64,000 nt of DNA from the NCBI GenBank assembly GCA_029289265.1, contig JARFTX010000002.1, positions 59,829-123,828 of the forward strand. The letters are read 5' to 3'. Positions 41,050 through 53,270 of this stretch are shown piece after piece. A program made the translations under genes and the position numbers. The DNA comes from Gammaproteobacteria bacterium. Its GTDB lineage: Bacteria; Pseudomonadota; Gammaproteobacteria; Burkholderiales; Rhodocyclaceae. The notes under the pieces are model-generated. The model was not told where the DNA came from and searched no databases. It saw nothing but the letters and a program-made list of their open reading frames with translations. How positions within the stretch are numbered: the first letter of the stretch is position 1; every line of letters starts with the position of its first letter.

Positions 41050-41814
41050 ATGCAGATTATCCCCCTTCCCGCCTTTCAGGATAACTATATCTGGCTGCTG
41101 CGCCGCGGTGACGCGGCGGTGGTGGTCGATCCCGGTGATGCCGGCGTGGTCGAGGCGTATCTGCACGCACACGCACTGAAACTCGCCGCGATCCTGGTGA
41201 CCCACCATCATGCCGACCACACCGGCGGCATCGAAGCACTGCTTGCCAAGCGGCCGATGCTCCCCGTGTTCGGTCCGGCGGCCGAGGCGATCGCGGGCGT
41301 GAACCGGCCGGTGCGCGAAGGCGACGAGATCGCACTGCCGGTGCTGGACCTTGAGTTCGCGGTACTCGAAGTGCCTGGCCACACGCGAACCCACATCGCG
41401 TTTCTCGCCCCCGGCATGCTGTTTTGCGGCGACACGCTGTTCAGCGCCGGCTGCGGCCGGTTGCTGGGCGGCACGGCGGCCCAGTTGCACGCCTCGCTCG
41501 AACGCCTGGCGGCGCTGCCCGGCGACACTGCGGTGTATTGCACGCACGAATACACCCTCTCCAACCTGCGCTTTGCCTGCGCAGCCGATCCGGACAACCG
41601 CGACCGCGATGAATGGCTCGACCACTGCCGGCGACTGCGCGACCAGGGCCTCCCGACCCTTCCGAGCACTGTCGAGCGCGAGCGGCGGATCAACCCCTTC
41701 CTGCGCACCCGCGCACTCGGCGTGGTCGAAGCGGTGACGGCACACGCCGGGCATCGCCCGCAAGACGAACGCGCCTGCTTCGCCGCATTGCGGGCCTGGA
41801 AGGATACCTTCTAG
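41050..41814 (+). CDS. gloB: hydroxyacylglutathione hydrolase (glyoxalase II)
   Basis: A 254-residue metallo-beta-lactamase-fold hydrolase with the metal motif THHHADHTGG, plus GHTRTHIAF, FCGDTLFSAGCGRLLGGTAAQ and YCTHEYTLSNLRFA. It hydrolyses S-D-lactoylglutathione to D-lactate and glutathione in methylglyoxal detoxification. The stop overlaps that of the convergent diguanylate cyclase by 3 bases. Start 41050 (MQIIPLPAFQDNYIW) fits the family. Confidence 0.95.
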   Translation: MQIIPLPAFQDNYIWLLRRGDAAVVVDPGDAGVVEAYLHAHALKLAAILVTHHHADHTGGIEALLAKRPMLPVFGPAAEAIAGVNRPVREGDEIALPVLDLEFAVLEVPGHTRTHIAFLAPGMLFCGDTLFSAGCGRLLGGTAAQLHASLERLAALPGDTAVYCTHEYTLSNLRFACAADPDNRDRDEWLDHCRRLRDQGLPTLPSTVERERRINPFLRTRALGVVEAVTAHAGHRPQDERACFAALRAWKDTF

Positions 41815-42782
41815 ATCTGCTCGACCGCGGCGATGACCGGGGTCGCCTGCGCGACCCGGTTGCGGCCCTCGCGCTTGGCCGCATAGAGCGCGTTGTCGGC
41901 CCGTAGCAGGAGATCGGTAAAACCCATCTCGTCGTGACGGGCCGGCCTTGCCGTGGCCACTCCGATGCTGGCGGTCACGCACGGCGCGACGGGCGAGAAC
42001 TCGTGCCGGATGCGCAGCGCCTCCACAGTCCGTCGCAAGTCCTCGCAGACTTTCGCGGCGCCCGCTTCGTTCGCCTCGGGCAGGATCGCCACGAACTCCT
42101 CGCCGCCGTAGCGAGCGATCATGTCGGTCGGTCGATGCAGCGTCTGCTCGAGGGCGGTCGCGATGGCCTTCAGACAGCCGTCGCCAAGCTGGTGACCGTA
42201 GCCATCGTTGAACTGCTTGAACTGGTCGACATCGATGAGCGCCAGTGAAATCGGTGTCCCTGCCCGCGCCGCGCGCCGCCACTCGCGCAGCAAGGTCTGG
42301 TCGAAGGCGCGGCGATTGGCAATGCCGGTCAATCCGTCCACGGCCGTCAGGCGGGTGAGTTCGCGGTTCGCGTCGTTGAGCTTGCGGCTCAGCACCAGCA
42401 GCGACTGGCGCATCTGGGCGATGCGCTGCATGGCCCTGACCTTGGCCTTGAGGACCGCCTGCGAAACCGGCTTGACGAGATAATCGTCACCGCCCGATTC
42501 GATGCCCCGCTCGAAATCCTCGTCGCTGGTGCGCGCCGAGAGAAACATGATGGGCGTCCACTCGCCGTCCGATTCGAGCTGGCGAATGCGCCGCGCGACC
42601 TCGAAGCCGTCGACGCCGGGCATGATCACGTCGAGCAGCACCAGATCGGGCCGCTCGCGCTGGAATGCCTCCACACCCGACAGTCCATCCGGCGCATGGA
42701 TGGAACGCAAGCCCATGCGGCCCAGCATCTGGCCGATCACGGTAGCGCTGGTCAGCGTGTCTTCGACGATGAGAACCTTCAT
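41811..42782 (-). CDS. response regulator with diguanylate cyclase output (REC-GGDEF)
   Basis: A 323-residue protein with a receiver domain (Asp51 in LVLLDVIMPGVDGFEV) and a GGDEF domain with an intact active-site motif GGEEF (residues 226-230) and the RxxD inhibitory site (RPTD, 217-220) at the correct 5-residue spacing. It should make c-di-GMP when phosphorylated and be feedback-inhibited. PleD/WspR-like output with one receiver. Start 42782 (MKVLIVEDTLTSATV). Convergent with gloB; divergent from mltD. No kinase is adjacent. Confidence 0.92.
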   Translation of the reverse strand: MKVLIVEDTLTSATVIGQMLGRMGLRSIHAPDGLSGVEAFQRERPDLVLLDVIMPGVDGFEVARRIRQLESDGEWTPIMFLSARTSDEDFERGIESGGDDYLVKPVSQAVLKAKVRAMQRIAQMRQSLLVLSRKLNDANRELTRLTAVDGLTGIANRRAFDQTLLREWRRAARAGTPISLALIDVDQFKQFNDGYGHQLGDGCLKAIATALEQTLHRPTDMIARYGGEEFVAILPEANEAGAAKVCEDLRRTVEALRIRHEFSPVAPCVTASIGVATARPARHDEMGFTDLLLRADNALYAAKREGRNRVAQATPVIAAVEQI

Positions 42783-42959
42783 GGCGCTGCGTTTGTTCTT
42801 GGTGTTCGCGACCGCGAATGGTATCACCCTCGCACGAGCGGGGTCGAACGCCTAATGGCCCGGCAACTGACCGAGGACCGGTCGGCCGTCGGGCAATTGG
42901 GGCATCCGGGCACATGGTAAACTGCTCGGTCGATTCCAGCACGGGCAGGCGCCGGCTTG

Positions 42960-44159
42960 ATGCCGAAACTTCCGATTCTTCTCGTCGCGCTCGCAGGCGC
43001 CTGTTTCGCCACGGGCCATGCCTCGGCGGAAGGTCGCGCACTGCCGGCCGCAGAAACCATTGCGGCCGATTCGCACGTACCTCTCCTGGAATTGCCCATC
43101 CACCAGCCGCGCGTGCTCAAGCTCGACCTCACGCGCGACGCCAACGATGTCTGGGATCGCATCCGACGCGGCTTTGCCATGCCCGATCTGGACAGCGACC
43201 TGGTCGTCGACTGGCAGTTGTTCTATCTGAACCGCCCGTCGTTTCTCGCCAAGGTCTTCGAGCGCGGCTCGATCTATCTGTATCACATCGTCGACGAACT
43301 CGAGAGTCGCGGCCTGCCCACCGAACTGGCGCTGTTGCCGATGGTCGAGAGCAACTTCAACCCGCTCGCCTACTCGCGCTCGCATGCATCGGGCCTGTGG
43401 CAGTTCATTCCATCGACCGGGCGCAACTTCAACCTCACCCAGAATCAGTGGGTGGACGAGCGCCGCGACGTCATCGCCTCGACCACCGCCGCACTCGACT
43501 ATCTCGAGACGATCTACGAGATGCACGGCGACTGGCATCTCGCGCTCGCCTCGTACAACTGGGGCGAGGGTGCCGTCTCACGGGCGCTGCGCCGCAACCG
43601 GGACGAAGGACTGCCGGCCGAGTACGCACACCTGCGCATGCCGGATCAGACGCGCAACTACATTCCCAAGCTTCAGGCGCTGAAGAACATCGTGGCGCGC
43701 CCGGAGCTTTTCGACTTCGAACTGCCGCACGTGCCGAACAATCGCCACTTCATGACGGTGAAGGCCCCCAAGGGGCTGGACCTGGGTACGGCGGCGCGGC
43801 TCGCCGACATGCCAATGGAAGATTTCATCGCGCTCAACCCCCGCTTCAAGCGGCCCGTCGTCGCGGGCGGGGGCGAGTCGCTGGTCGTGCCGGTGGACCG
43901 AGCCGGAACCTTCAAGTCCCGCCTCGACGAACTCGACCGCAAGGGCAAGCTGTGGAAGACGTATCAGCTCAAGCGCGGCGAGGACCTCGCCACGGTGGCG
44001 CGGCGTTTCGGACTGAGCACGGCTCAGTTGCGCCAGATCAACGGACTCACCGCGCGCAGCACGATCACCCCGGGCCAGACCTTGCTCGTGCCCGACGGCG
44101 GCGATCCGACTCCCGCGGTGGAAGCGGCGCGCGCCCTGGGAACCTCCCCCGAACGCTGA
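42960..44159 (+). CDS. mltD: membrane-bound lytic murein transglycosylase D
   Basis: A 399-residue lytic transglycosylase. The N-terminal signal sequence (MPKLPILLVALAGACFATGHASA) has a cysteine (Cys16) that may be lipidated, though the residue three before it is not the usual Leu. The SLT catalytic domain has the Glu in LLPMVESNFNPLAYSRSHASGLWQFIPSTGRNF. One or two C-terminal LysM-like repeats end with the clear YQLKRGEDLATVARRFGLSTAQLRQINGL...LLVPD. It cleaves peptidoglycan to 1,6-anhydro products. Starts at ATG 42960 (a TTG precedes it). Confidence 0.92.
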   Translation: MPKLPILLVALAGACFATGHASAEGRALPAAETIAADSHVPLLELPIHQPRVLKLDLTRDANDVWDRIRRGFAMPDLDSDLVVDWQLFYLNRPSFLAKVFERGSIYLYHIVDELESRGLPTELALLPMVESNFNPLAYSRSHASGLWQFIPSTGRNFNLTQNQWVDERRDVIASTTAALDYLETIYEMHGDWHLALASYNWGEGAVSRALRRNRDEGLPAEYAHLRMPDQTRNYIPKLQALKNIVARPELFDFELPHVPNNRHFMTVKAPKGLDLGTAARLADMPMEDFIALNPRFKRPVVAGGGESLVVPVDRAGTFKSRLDELDRKGKLWKTYQLKRGEDLATVARRFGLSTAQLRQINGLTARSTITPGQTLLVPDGGDPTPAVEAARALGTSPER

Positions 44160-44307
44160 CGGCATGCGGCAGCGCCTTGCTGGTCCAGGCGGCCCGTCCC
44201 GACGGCAAGCACGCCGGGTCAGAGTCGCTTGCCGGCGGCGGTCGCGGGCTCGAAGGCCGGGCAACGGGGGGCACCCGCGGTTACTCGGCGCGCGCCCTGC
44301 GCGCAGG

Positions 44308-44751
44308 TCAGCCTTGCACCTCGGGCCGACGCGGCGCGTGACCCAGTACCGCGCTGGGCTCTCCACGCAGCACCCTGAGGAGTTCGGCGCGTGCAACGGT
44401 GCGTGCGAATCCGCGCGCAACGAGTTGATCGACCAGTTCGGCGAAGCGGGCTCGGCGCTCGAGTCCCGCCTTGCTTCGGTCGCGGCGATCAGAGAAGAAG
44501 TCGAGCAGCGTCGAGCCGCATTGGCAGTTGCGAAAGAGCTCGACGATCACATTGCCGTCGTCATCGACACTCTGCTTGAGGCCGCTGACTCCGCTCGCGA
44601 CCCGTCCCGTCCGCCGAAGGTAGTCTTCGACGTTCGGGTAGAAGTCGCCGCAGGCCGGGCAGCGCTTCGGAAAGGCTCCGGCAGCGAGTTCCTGCAAGCC
44701 CGCATATAGCCTCCCGTCCGCCTCACGGGCGTCGTCCTCGATCGCTCCCAT
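44308..44751 (-). CDS. zinc-ribbon-like conserved hypothetical protein
   Basis: A 147-residue protein with a Cys pair RCPACGDFYPNVEDYLRRTG and a second pair RNCQCGSTLLDFFSDRRDR, a treble-clef/zinc-ribbon-like arrangement (C-x2-C ... C-x-C). The C-terminal ~60 residues form an amphipathic helical region. It does not match a named family that I recognise. ATG 44751 was chosen for its fit with the conserved region; a longer upstream start is possible. Last gene of the minus-strand signalling run, convergent with mltD. Confidence 0.6.
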   Translation of the reverse strand: MGAIEDDAREADGRLYAGLQELAAGAFPKRCPACGDFYPNVEDYLRRTGRVASGVSGLKQSVDDDGNVIVELFRNCQCGSTLLDFFSDRRDRSKAGLERRARFAELVDQLVARGFARTVARAELLRVLRGEPSAVLGHAPRRPEVQG

Positions 44752-44855
44752 CCATCCTCCTCCCCCTTGTCGTGATACCTGCGTTGCACCGCGATCGCCC
44801 CGGATCGCATTCTGGCCCCGATCCACTCAGGCCGTGCCCCCCCATCCCTTTGCGT

Positions 44856-47432
44856 TCAGGCCCGCCCCCGTCTCCCAGTGATGTGCGCACCCACCGCAGG
44901 TAGTTCCCGTGCGGCGGGCACCGCGACGATCCCGCGCTCGTGCTCGGCTCGCCAGAACGCCTGTCGGATTTCAGTACGCAGCTCCTCGTTGTCCCAGGGC
45001 TTGAGCAGCAACTTGTAGACGGCGCCCCGATTGACCGAATCGGTCACGGTCTGAAGGTCGGTAAAGCCCGAGAGCACGATGCGCATCGAGCGCGGATGCA
45101 GATCCTTGACGCGCGCCAGGAACTCGGCGCCGGTCATGCCGGGCATGCGCTGGTCGGCGATGATCACGCCGACTTCGGTCTCGGCCAGGATCGGAAAGGC
45201 CTCGTCCGGGCTAGCGGCGGTCAGGATGCGGTAGCCGTCGGAGCGCAGGAGTCTCTTGAGTGCGCTGCGTACGCTGTCTTCGTCGTCGACAATCAACAGC
45301 GTCCGGGCATCCTGCAATTCATCCGGGGGTTCGAACAAGGACGCGCCGCGTTGCAGCAGCGCACCGGCCTCGAAGGCGGGCAGCGGCTGCGCAAAGAAGA
45401 AACCCTGCAGGGAATCGCAATAGAGGCGCCCGAGATAAGTCGCCTGGGCTTCGGTCTCCACGCCTTCGGCGACTACTCCGAGCCCCAGGCTGTGGGCGAG
45501 GGTGATCACTGCCCGGCAGCAGGCCGAGCTGCCTGGGTTGCTGACGACATCCTGCACGAAGGCCCGGTCGATTTTGAGGCGGTCGACAGGGAGCCGCTGC
45601 AGATACGAAAGGCTCGAATAGCCCGTTCCGAAATCGTCGATCGCCGTTCGCGTACCGAGTTCGTTCAGGCCTCGCAGCACGCTGAGCAACAGCTCCGCGT
45701 TGTCGAGCACCATGCTTTCGGTGAGCTCGATCTCCAGAAGCGACGGGGCGAGCCCGGTCTTGGCCAGCGCGTCACGCACGACGGCACCGAAATCGCGCCG
45801 ACGCAGCTGCCCGAGCGACACGTTCACGCCGACCGGCACCTCGACCCCGATCGTCTGCTGCCAGCTCGCTGCCTGGCGGCAGGCCTCGTGCAAGACCCAA
45901 TCGCCGATCGGGACGATGAGCCCGCTCTGCTCGGCGAGAGGAATGAAGTGGCCGGGGGCGACGAGGCCGAGTTCGGGATGGCGCCACCGGATCAGCGCCT
46001 CGAGCCCCGAAATCTGGCCCGATGTGGCATTCACCTGGGGCTGGTAGTGAAGCTCGAATTCGTCACGCTCGAGCGCTTCTGCCAGGCGTTCCTCCATGCG
46101 CAGCCGCTCGGACATGCGGATCTTGAGATCCGCGGTGAAGAACTGACAGTTGGCCCGCCCCGAGTCCTTGGCCTTGTACATCGCCAGGTCGGCATTCCTG
46201 AGCACCGTCGCGGCGTCGGCGCCATCGCCGGGATAGAAGGCGATGCCGACGCTCGCGGTCACCCGCAGACGCTCGCCGAGCACTTCGAACGGGGACGCGA
46301 AGGCTTCGAGCACGCGCGCGGTGATGGCGCCCATGTCGGCGGCGTCGTCGAGTTCCGGGCAGACGACGACGAATTCGTCGCCGCCGAATCGCGCCACCGT
46401 GTCGCCCTCGCGCAATCGCCGGCAAAGCCGTCGGGCGGCCTCCTGCAGCAGGGCATCTCCGACGTGATGACCGATGCCATCGTTGACCACCTTGAACTGG
46501 TCGAGGTCGAGAAACAGCACCGCGAGCCGGCGTCCATGGCGCTTGGCAAAGGAGATGCCCTGCTCGAGTCGATCCATGAGGAGATTGCGGTTCGGCAGTC
46601 CGGTGAGCGCGTCGTGGTTGGCCTGGTAGGCGAGTTCCTCCTCGTAGTGCTTCTGGCGCGTGACGTCGTTGACGATGCAGACGAAATGAGTGATGCAGCC
46701 TTCCTCGTCGAGGACCGGCGCGATCGATACTTCGCCCCAGAACGGCGCGCCGTCCTTGCGGCGGCTGTGCACGACCGCATGGCCCTCACGTTTCTCGCGA
46801 ATCGCGCAGGCGAGTTCGAGCGCCTCGGGCTGCGTCGGATCGTCGCCATAGAGGCGGGCCAGGCTCAGGCCGGGGACGTCACCGGCGCCATAACCGGTGA
46901 TTCGGGTAAAGGCGGGATTGACCTGATTGATCCGCGGGCCGTCCGGGCCGGCCTCGCAAAGCGCAATGCCATTCACGGCGGCATCGATCGCCCGGGTGTT
47001 CAGGCGCAGCGAGGCCTCGCGCTGGGCGAGCAGATCGAGTGCGCGACGTTGACCGACCGCGTAGCGGATCGCACGATCGAGTGCGGCAGCGTCCATGTCC
47101 TGCTTGACGAGATAGTCGGCTGCCCCCATGGCGAGCGCGCGCTCGTCGATCTCCTCGCTGCCCTGGCCCGTGACGACGATGACCGCGGGGTGGCGCGGCG
47201 TGAGTGCCATGATGCGACCCAATACGGCGAGCCCATCCTCGCCGCCGAGCCGGTAGTCGAGCAGGCAGGCGTCGAAACCCCCCTCTGCGATCCTGGCGAG
47301 CCCCTCCTCGGCCCTGCTCGCCCATTCGACGGTGTAGCCTCGATGCGAGATTTCGCCGAGGAGATCGCGCGTGATGACGAAATCGTCCTCGTCGTCGTCG
47401 ATCAACAGAATTCGCAAGTTCTTGAAGGTCAT
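44856..47432 (-). CDS. REC-PAS-GGDEF-EAL-REC signalling protein
   Basis: An 858-residue multidomain protein. Receiver 1 (Asp59, LLDYRLGGEDGLAVL); PAS about 150-262; GGDEF with intact GGDEF (350-354) and RxxD (REGD, 341-344); EAL with EALIRW (478-480), ELTES, DDFGTGYSSL and VVAEGVET; then a second receiver (Asp760 in IIADQRMPGMTGAEF), followed by the AVNRG-like SVNRGAVYKLLLKPWDN region seen in other REC domains here. Both c-di-GMP synthesis and hydrolysis motifs look intact, so net direction is open; a C-terminal receiver after EAL is uncommon. ATG 47432 (MTFKNLRILLIDDDEDDF). Separated by 246 bases from the regulator upstream, so perhaps its own promoter. Confidence 0.93.
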   Translation of the reverse strand: MTFKNLRILLIDDDEDDFVITRDLLGEISHRGYTVEWASRAEEGLARIAEGGFDACLLDYRLGGEDGLAVLGRIMALTPRHPAVIVVTGQGSEEIDERALAMGAADYLVKQDMDAAALDRAIRYAVGQRRALDLLAQREASLRLNTRAIDAAVNGIALCEAGPDGPRINQVNPAFTRITGYGAGDVPGLSLARLYGDDPTQPEALELACAIREKREGHAVVHSRRKDGAPFWGEVSIAPVLDEEGCITHFVCIVNDVTRQKHYEEELAYQANHDALTGLPNRNLLMDRLEQGISFAKRHGRRLAVLFLDLDQFKVVNDGIGHHVGDALLQEAARRLCRRLREGDTVARFGGDEFVVVCPELDDAADMGAITARVLEAFASPFEVLGERLRVTASVGIAFYPGDGADAATVLRNADLAMYKAKDSGRANCQFFTADLKIRMSERLRMEERLAEALERDEFELHYQPQVNATSGQISGLEALIRWRHPELGLVAPGHFIPLAEQSGLIVPIGDWVLHEACRQAASWQQTIGVEVPVGVNVSLGQLRRRDFGAVVRDALAKTGLAPSLLEIELTESMVLDNAELLLSVLRGLNELGTRTAIDDFGTGYSSLSYLQRLPVDRLKIDRAFVQDVVSNPGSSACCRAVITLAHSLGLGVVAEGVETEAQATYLGRLYCDSLQGFFFAQPLPAFEAGALLQRGASLFEPPDELQDARTLLIVDDEDSVRSALKRLLRSDGYRILTAASPDEAFPILAETEVGVIIADQRMPGMTGAEFLARVKDLHPRSMRIVLSGFTDLQTVTDSVNRGAVYKLLLKPWDNEELRTEIRQAFWRAEHERGIVAVPAARELPAVGAHITGRRGRA

Positions 47433-47678
47433 TTTCGATACGCGGGAAACCACCCAACAATACAATCTTCGCTGCTCGCGTGCGATGCAACAGTCTTGTC
47501 GGCCCCAAGATCCGCTTCGACTCCGGCGTCCCGAAGTCTTAGGCATGCACCTGCAAGCCCGGTTCAAGCCGCCCACTGGGAATCGCGCATGGCGCGGTCG
47601 CGCCGCAGGCATGCACCGACCCAGCCGAAACGCTCGCATCCGGCCCCCGGCACAAGAGCCTCCGCGCCCGCAGCCGCC

Positions 47679-48151
47679 TCATCCGCCACCTGACCGCCGT
47701 GCCTGATCGCGCCCCGGCAGTTCCACCGTCTCGAACCAATAGCGGTCGAGCACCCGCACAATCTCCACCAGCGCAGAGTAGGTGGCAGGCTTGGTGATGT
47801 ATGCGTTGGCGCCGAGCGCATAGCTGTTGTCGATGTCCTGGCCGGCAGCCGAGGTTGTCACGATCACCACCGGGATACCCACCAATGCGGGGTCGCCCTT
47901 GATCCGCGCAAGCGCCTCGCGACCGTCCACTCTGGGCATGTTGAGGTCGAGCAGCACCAGCGCCGGCATGGGGCTTGGGGCGCGATTCGCGAAGCGGCCG
48001 CACCGTTGAAGATGCTCGAGCAACTCCTCGCCGTCGCCGACGAACTCCAGGCGGTGCGTCGCCCCGATCTCTTGGAACGCATCGCGCAACAGCAGCCGAT
48101 CGTCTGCATCGTCATCCGCGATCAAGATGATTCTGGATTGTCCGGATGCGC

Positions 48152-48155
<4 letters not shown>
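47679..48155 (-). CDS. CheY-like response regulator (Rcp1 type)
   Basis: A 158-residue lone receiver; acidic DDDADD near residue 14-19 and phospho-acceptor Asp70 in PALVLLDLNMPRVDG. Homologous to the orphan regulator at 24159. It overlaps the upstream kinase gene by four bases (ATGA), so that kinase is its likely partner. Output is by protein contact. Confidence 0.9.
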
Positions 48156-49947
<1,792 letters not shown>

Positions 49948-49951
<4 letters not shown>

Positions 49952-52200
49952 TCCGGCCTCCTCGCCGTCTCGGCCTGCGACTCGCCCTGGATCAAGGGGA
50001 GATCCAGACAGAATCGCGTGCCCTGCCCCGCGGCCGACTGCACCGAAATTCGCCCTCCATGACGATCGACGATACGCCGCACCACGGCGAGACCCATACC
50101 GGAGCCCTCGTATTCGCTGCGGGCATGCAGGCGGACGAAGGGCGCGAAGATGCGCTCCCTGGCCTCGGCGGGAATGCCGATGCCGTTGTCGGCGACGCAG
50201 ATCCGGGTCTCCCCGGGACGGGGCCAGCTTGCCTCGATCGAGACGACGGGCTTGGCGCCTGCGCGAACGAACTTGAGGGCATTGCCGACCAGATTGAGAA
50301 AGGCCTGGCGCATCTGCGTCTCGTCGGCGTCGAGTTCGGGGAGCAGGCCGACCCGGATCTCGGCCCCGGTCGTGCGAATGCGCTCCTCGAGATCGGACAG
50401 CACGTCGGCGACGATACGGTCCAGCGCAACGCGCTGCATCGGCCGCGCCTGCGTCGCAACGCGCGAGAACTCGAGCAGATCACCGATCAGCCGCTGCATC
50501 CGCGCCGCCGCGCTCGCCATCCGATCGAGGTAATCGAGCTCGCGCGCGCCCAGGCCTTGTGCCGCCGCCGTGCGCAACCGCTCCGAGAATGCAGTGATCT
50601 TGCGCAGAGGCTCCTGCAGGTCGTGCGAGGCGACATAGGCAAAGTCCTGGAGGTCGCGATTGCTGCGCTCGAGCTCTTCCAGCAGCGCGACCATGCGCTG
50701 CTCGGAACGCTTGCGCGCACTGATGTCGACGTGCGCGACCACCGCCCCGCCGCCACCGCGAAGCGGCGTCGCGCGAAGGATGAACCAGCGCTCCACCTCC
50801 GCCGAATGGCAGGGATATTCGAGCAGGAACCCCTCGGAGCGTCCGGCCAGAACTTCGGCGATGCCGGAACGGGCAGCGAGCCCGAGCTCGTCCGGCCCAG
50901 CCTCGCAGGCCGCAAGATAGTCGACGCCGACCCCCTGCATGACGTGCTCGGATGCGCCGCCCCAGCGCGCGAACTCCCGCCAGCGGGCGTTGACCGCGAT
51001 GATGGTGCCGTGCTCGTCGAGCACGGCGATGTGGGCGTCGAGGGAATCGAGGATCGCCGCATTGAGCCGCTGGCTCGCTTCGAGCTCGGCATGTGCCGCC
51101 TGACGCAGGCGCTCGCGGCTTTCGACGGCCTCGGCCAGGCCGTCGAAAGCCTGCGCGATCGCTCCCAGCTCGTCGCGCCGCTCGATCGGGCCGACTCGGG
51201 CCGACAGGTCGCCATGCATGAAGCGCTCGGCGGCCCGTGTGATCCGCCGGATGCGCGGCGCGAGCATCCGCCCGACCCCGACATAGACGATCAGCGCGCC
51301 CATGGCGCCGACCACGACCACGGCTGCCGCCCCAAGGTAAAGTGCGTGGCGGGCGACTGACGCGTACTCCGCCTCGTCGACGCCGACCGTGGCGTAGAGG
51401 CTCCCCTCGCCCGCGATCTCGGCGCGCCGGACGACGTGCCGCCGCACCACCCCGTCCGACCCAACCAGCACCGCCTCGTGCGTCGCGTCGGCGAGGATCT
51501 GTGCGATGGTGCGCGGATCGGTCATCGGTTCGCCATGGCCAATCCAGTTCGGATAGTGTCCGATCACGGTGCCGTGGCGGTCGAGAATCGCCAGCACCAT
51601 GCCCGGCTCCGGCTCGAGACGCGCTCCCAGGCGACTCAGCTCGTCCAGATGCGCGGTCACGTACACGGCCCCGAACACCGAGCCATCCGGCCCCTTCAGG
51701 GGTTGGGCAAAGGCAATGCCGCCGCGCCCGGTGATGCGTCCGATGAAGTAGGTGCTGACGGCGAAGCGCCCCGACGAGAGGGCGAACTGGATGTAGTCCC
51801 GATCCGCCAGGTCCACCTCGCCTTCGAGCGGAAGCGTGCTGCACAGCACGCGCCCCGTGGCGTCGATAACGCCGAAATTGAGGAACTCGGGATACGAACC
51901 GTAGAGCGCGCGCAGAAACGGCGTGCATTGGTCGCGATCGAGCGCACGTACCGGCGGCGCGGCGGCCACGATGGTCAGCGCCTGGTTGGCCACGTCGGCG
52001 AGGCGCTCGACCATCATGGCAGCGGCATTGGTCAGCTGTCGGGCCGCCGTCCGCGCGTCGGCTAGGTCGCGGTCGCGCTCGAGCGCTGCCCCGATGAGAA
52101 TCAACATGAACGCGGGCAGCAGCGAGAGCAGCAGCAGCGCGGTGAGTCTTCCCCGCAAGGTGAGGGCTCTGCGTCCGCCGTCTCGCACCACGTCGTTCAT
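49948..52200 (-). CDS. Cache-HAMP-PAS sensor histidine kinase
   Basis: A 750-residue kinase. TM1 (about 19-40) and TM2 (286-310) flank a periplasmic Cache-type sensory domain of about 245 residues, followed by HAMP (311-363), PAS (377-495) and the kinase core with His526 in FAYVASHDLQEPLRKI. Chosen start ATG 52200 has AAAGGGGACG; an upstream ATG would add 23 residues and overlap the preceding gene's end. Twin of the kinase at 48152 in its core, with which it overlaps by four bases. Confidence 0.92.
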
Positions 52201-52252
52201 CGTCCCCTTTGCCTCCGCGGCAAGAAGCTCTGAACGCGTCGCCGGTTCCCGA

Positions 52253-53197
52253 TCACCCGGCTTTCGCACCTTCGTCCCGCACCTCAGGTGCGCCCTCGCC
52301 GAGCGGCACCCACACCCGAATCCGGGTACCGGCTCCGGGCACGCTCCCGACCTCGATTCCGCCTTGATGGCCGCGAACGATATCGTGCGCGATCGAAAGG
52401 CCCAGGCCCGTACCCTGCCCGGACGGTTTGGTCGTGAAGAACGGCTCGAAGATGTGCGCCTGAACCTCCGGCGTCATACCCTTGCCGGTGTCCTCGACCT
52501 CGACCCAGACCCGTCCCACCCCCGCGCCCGAACGCACGGTAATCGTGCCGGACCCATCGATGGCGTGCGCGGCATTGACAAGCAGGTTCATGAACACCTG
52601 GCCGAGTTGCGCCGGACGGCACCGCACCGGCGGCAGGTCGGCCAATTCGCGCACCACCTGGGCCTTGTACTTGATCTCGTTCGAGGCCACGTTGAGCGTG
52701 CTTTCCAGGCACATGTTGAGATCGGCCTCCACCCACTCGCCGTCGTCCCGCCTGGAGAACTCCTTGAGGTCCTGAACGATGCGCGTTACCCGGTCGAGCC
52801 CGTCGCGGCTTTCCTTCACCAGATCGACGATGTCGTCGCGCAGAAATGCCAGATCGGCGCGCTCCTTGAGCGCCTGCAGCCGCGCGCGGGCGTTCTCTGA
52901 AAGCGACGCCTCCTCGGCCTCATAGGCGGCAAGAAGCTCGAGCAGGTTGCCGACGTAGTACTTCAGCGTGCCGAGGTTGGAGCTCACGAAACCGATCGGG
53001 TTGTTGATCTCGTGCGCGACGCCCGCGGCGATCAGGCCAATCGAGGCCATCCGCTCCGACTGCAGCAACTGCCCGCGGGTCGCCTCGAGGCGTCGCGCCA
53101 GCTCGACGCTCGCATCGGCGACCTGTTCCGATGCGCCGGCGCCGGTGTCCGCAGCAGGCCCGCTATGACTCGGCCCTAGACTCGGATCCAAACCCAT
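52253..53197 (-). CDS. soluble sensor histidine kinase
   Basis: A 314-residue cytoplasmic kinase with His62 in IGLIAAGVAHEINNPIGFVSSNLGTLKYY and a complete HATPase. It has no obvious input domain beyond an N-terminal coiled coil, so the sensing part may be a partner. ATG 53197 is preceded by AAGGAGGTGG, an almost perfect ribosome-binding site. The GVAHE(I/L)NNPI H-box groups it with the kinases at 55517 and 59375. Confidence 0.88.
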   Translation of the reverse strand: MGLDPSLGPSHSGPAADTGAGASEQVADASVELARRLEATRGQLLQSERMASIGLIAAGVAHEINNPIGFVSSNLGTLKYYVGNLLELLAAYEAEEASLSENARARLQALKERADLAFLRDDIVDLVKESRDGLDRVTRIVQDLKEFSRRDDGEWVEADLNMCLESTLNVASNEIKYKAQVVRELADLPPVRCRPAQLGQVFMNLLVNAAHAIDGSGTITVRSGAGVGRVWVEVEDTGKGMTPEVQAHIFEPFFTTKPSGQGTGLGLSIAHDIVRGHQGGIEVGSVPGAGTRIRVWVPLGEGAPEVRDEGAKAG

Positions 53198-53270
53198 GTC
53201 AACCACCTCCTTGATACACGCGGATGCCGTTGACGGCTCTCCGGTGCTTGCATCGGCCACGCCCGCCAGA

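Noticed and set aside
44160..44307. A small gene between mltD and the zinc-ribbon gene
   Set aside because: Open frames here lack a ribosome-binding site and look like shadow coding; I see only GC-rich non-coding sequence.
44940..47693. Long plus-strand open frame opposite the GGDEF-EAL gene
   Set aside because: GC-rich codon bias leaves antisense frames open. Its translation has no recognisable domain, while the opposite strand encodes five intact domains.
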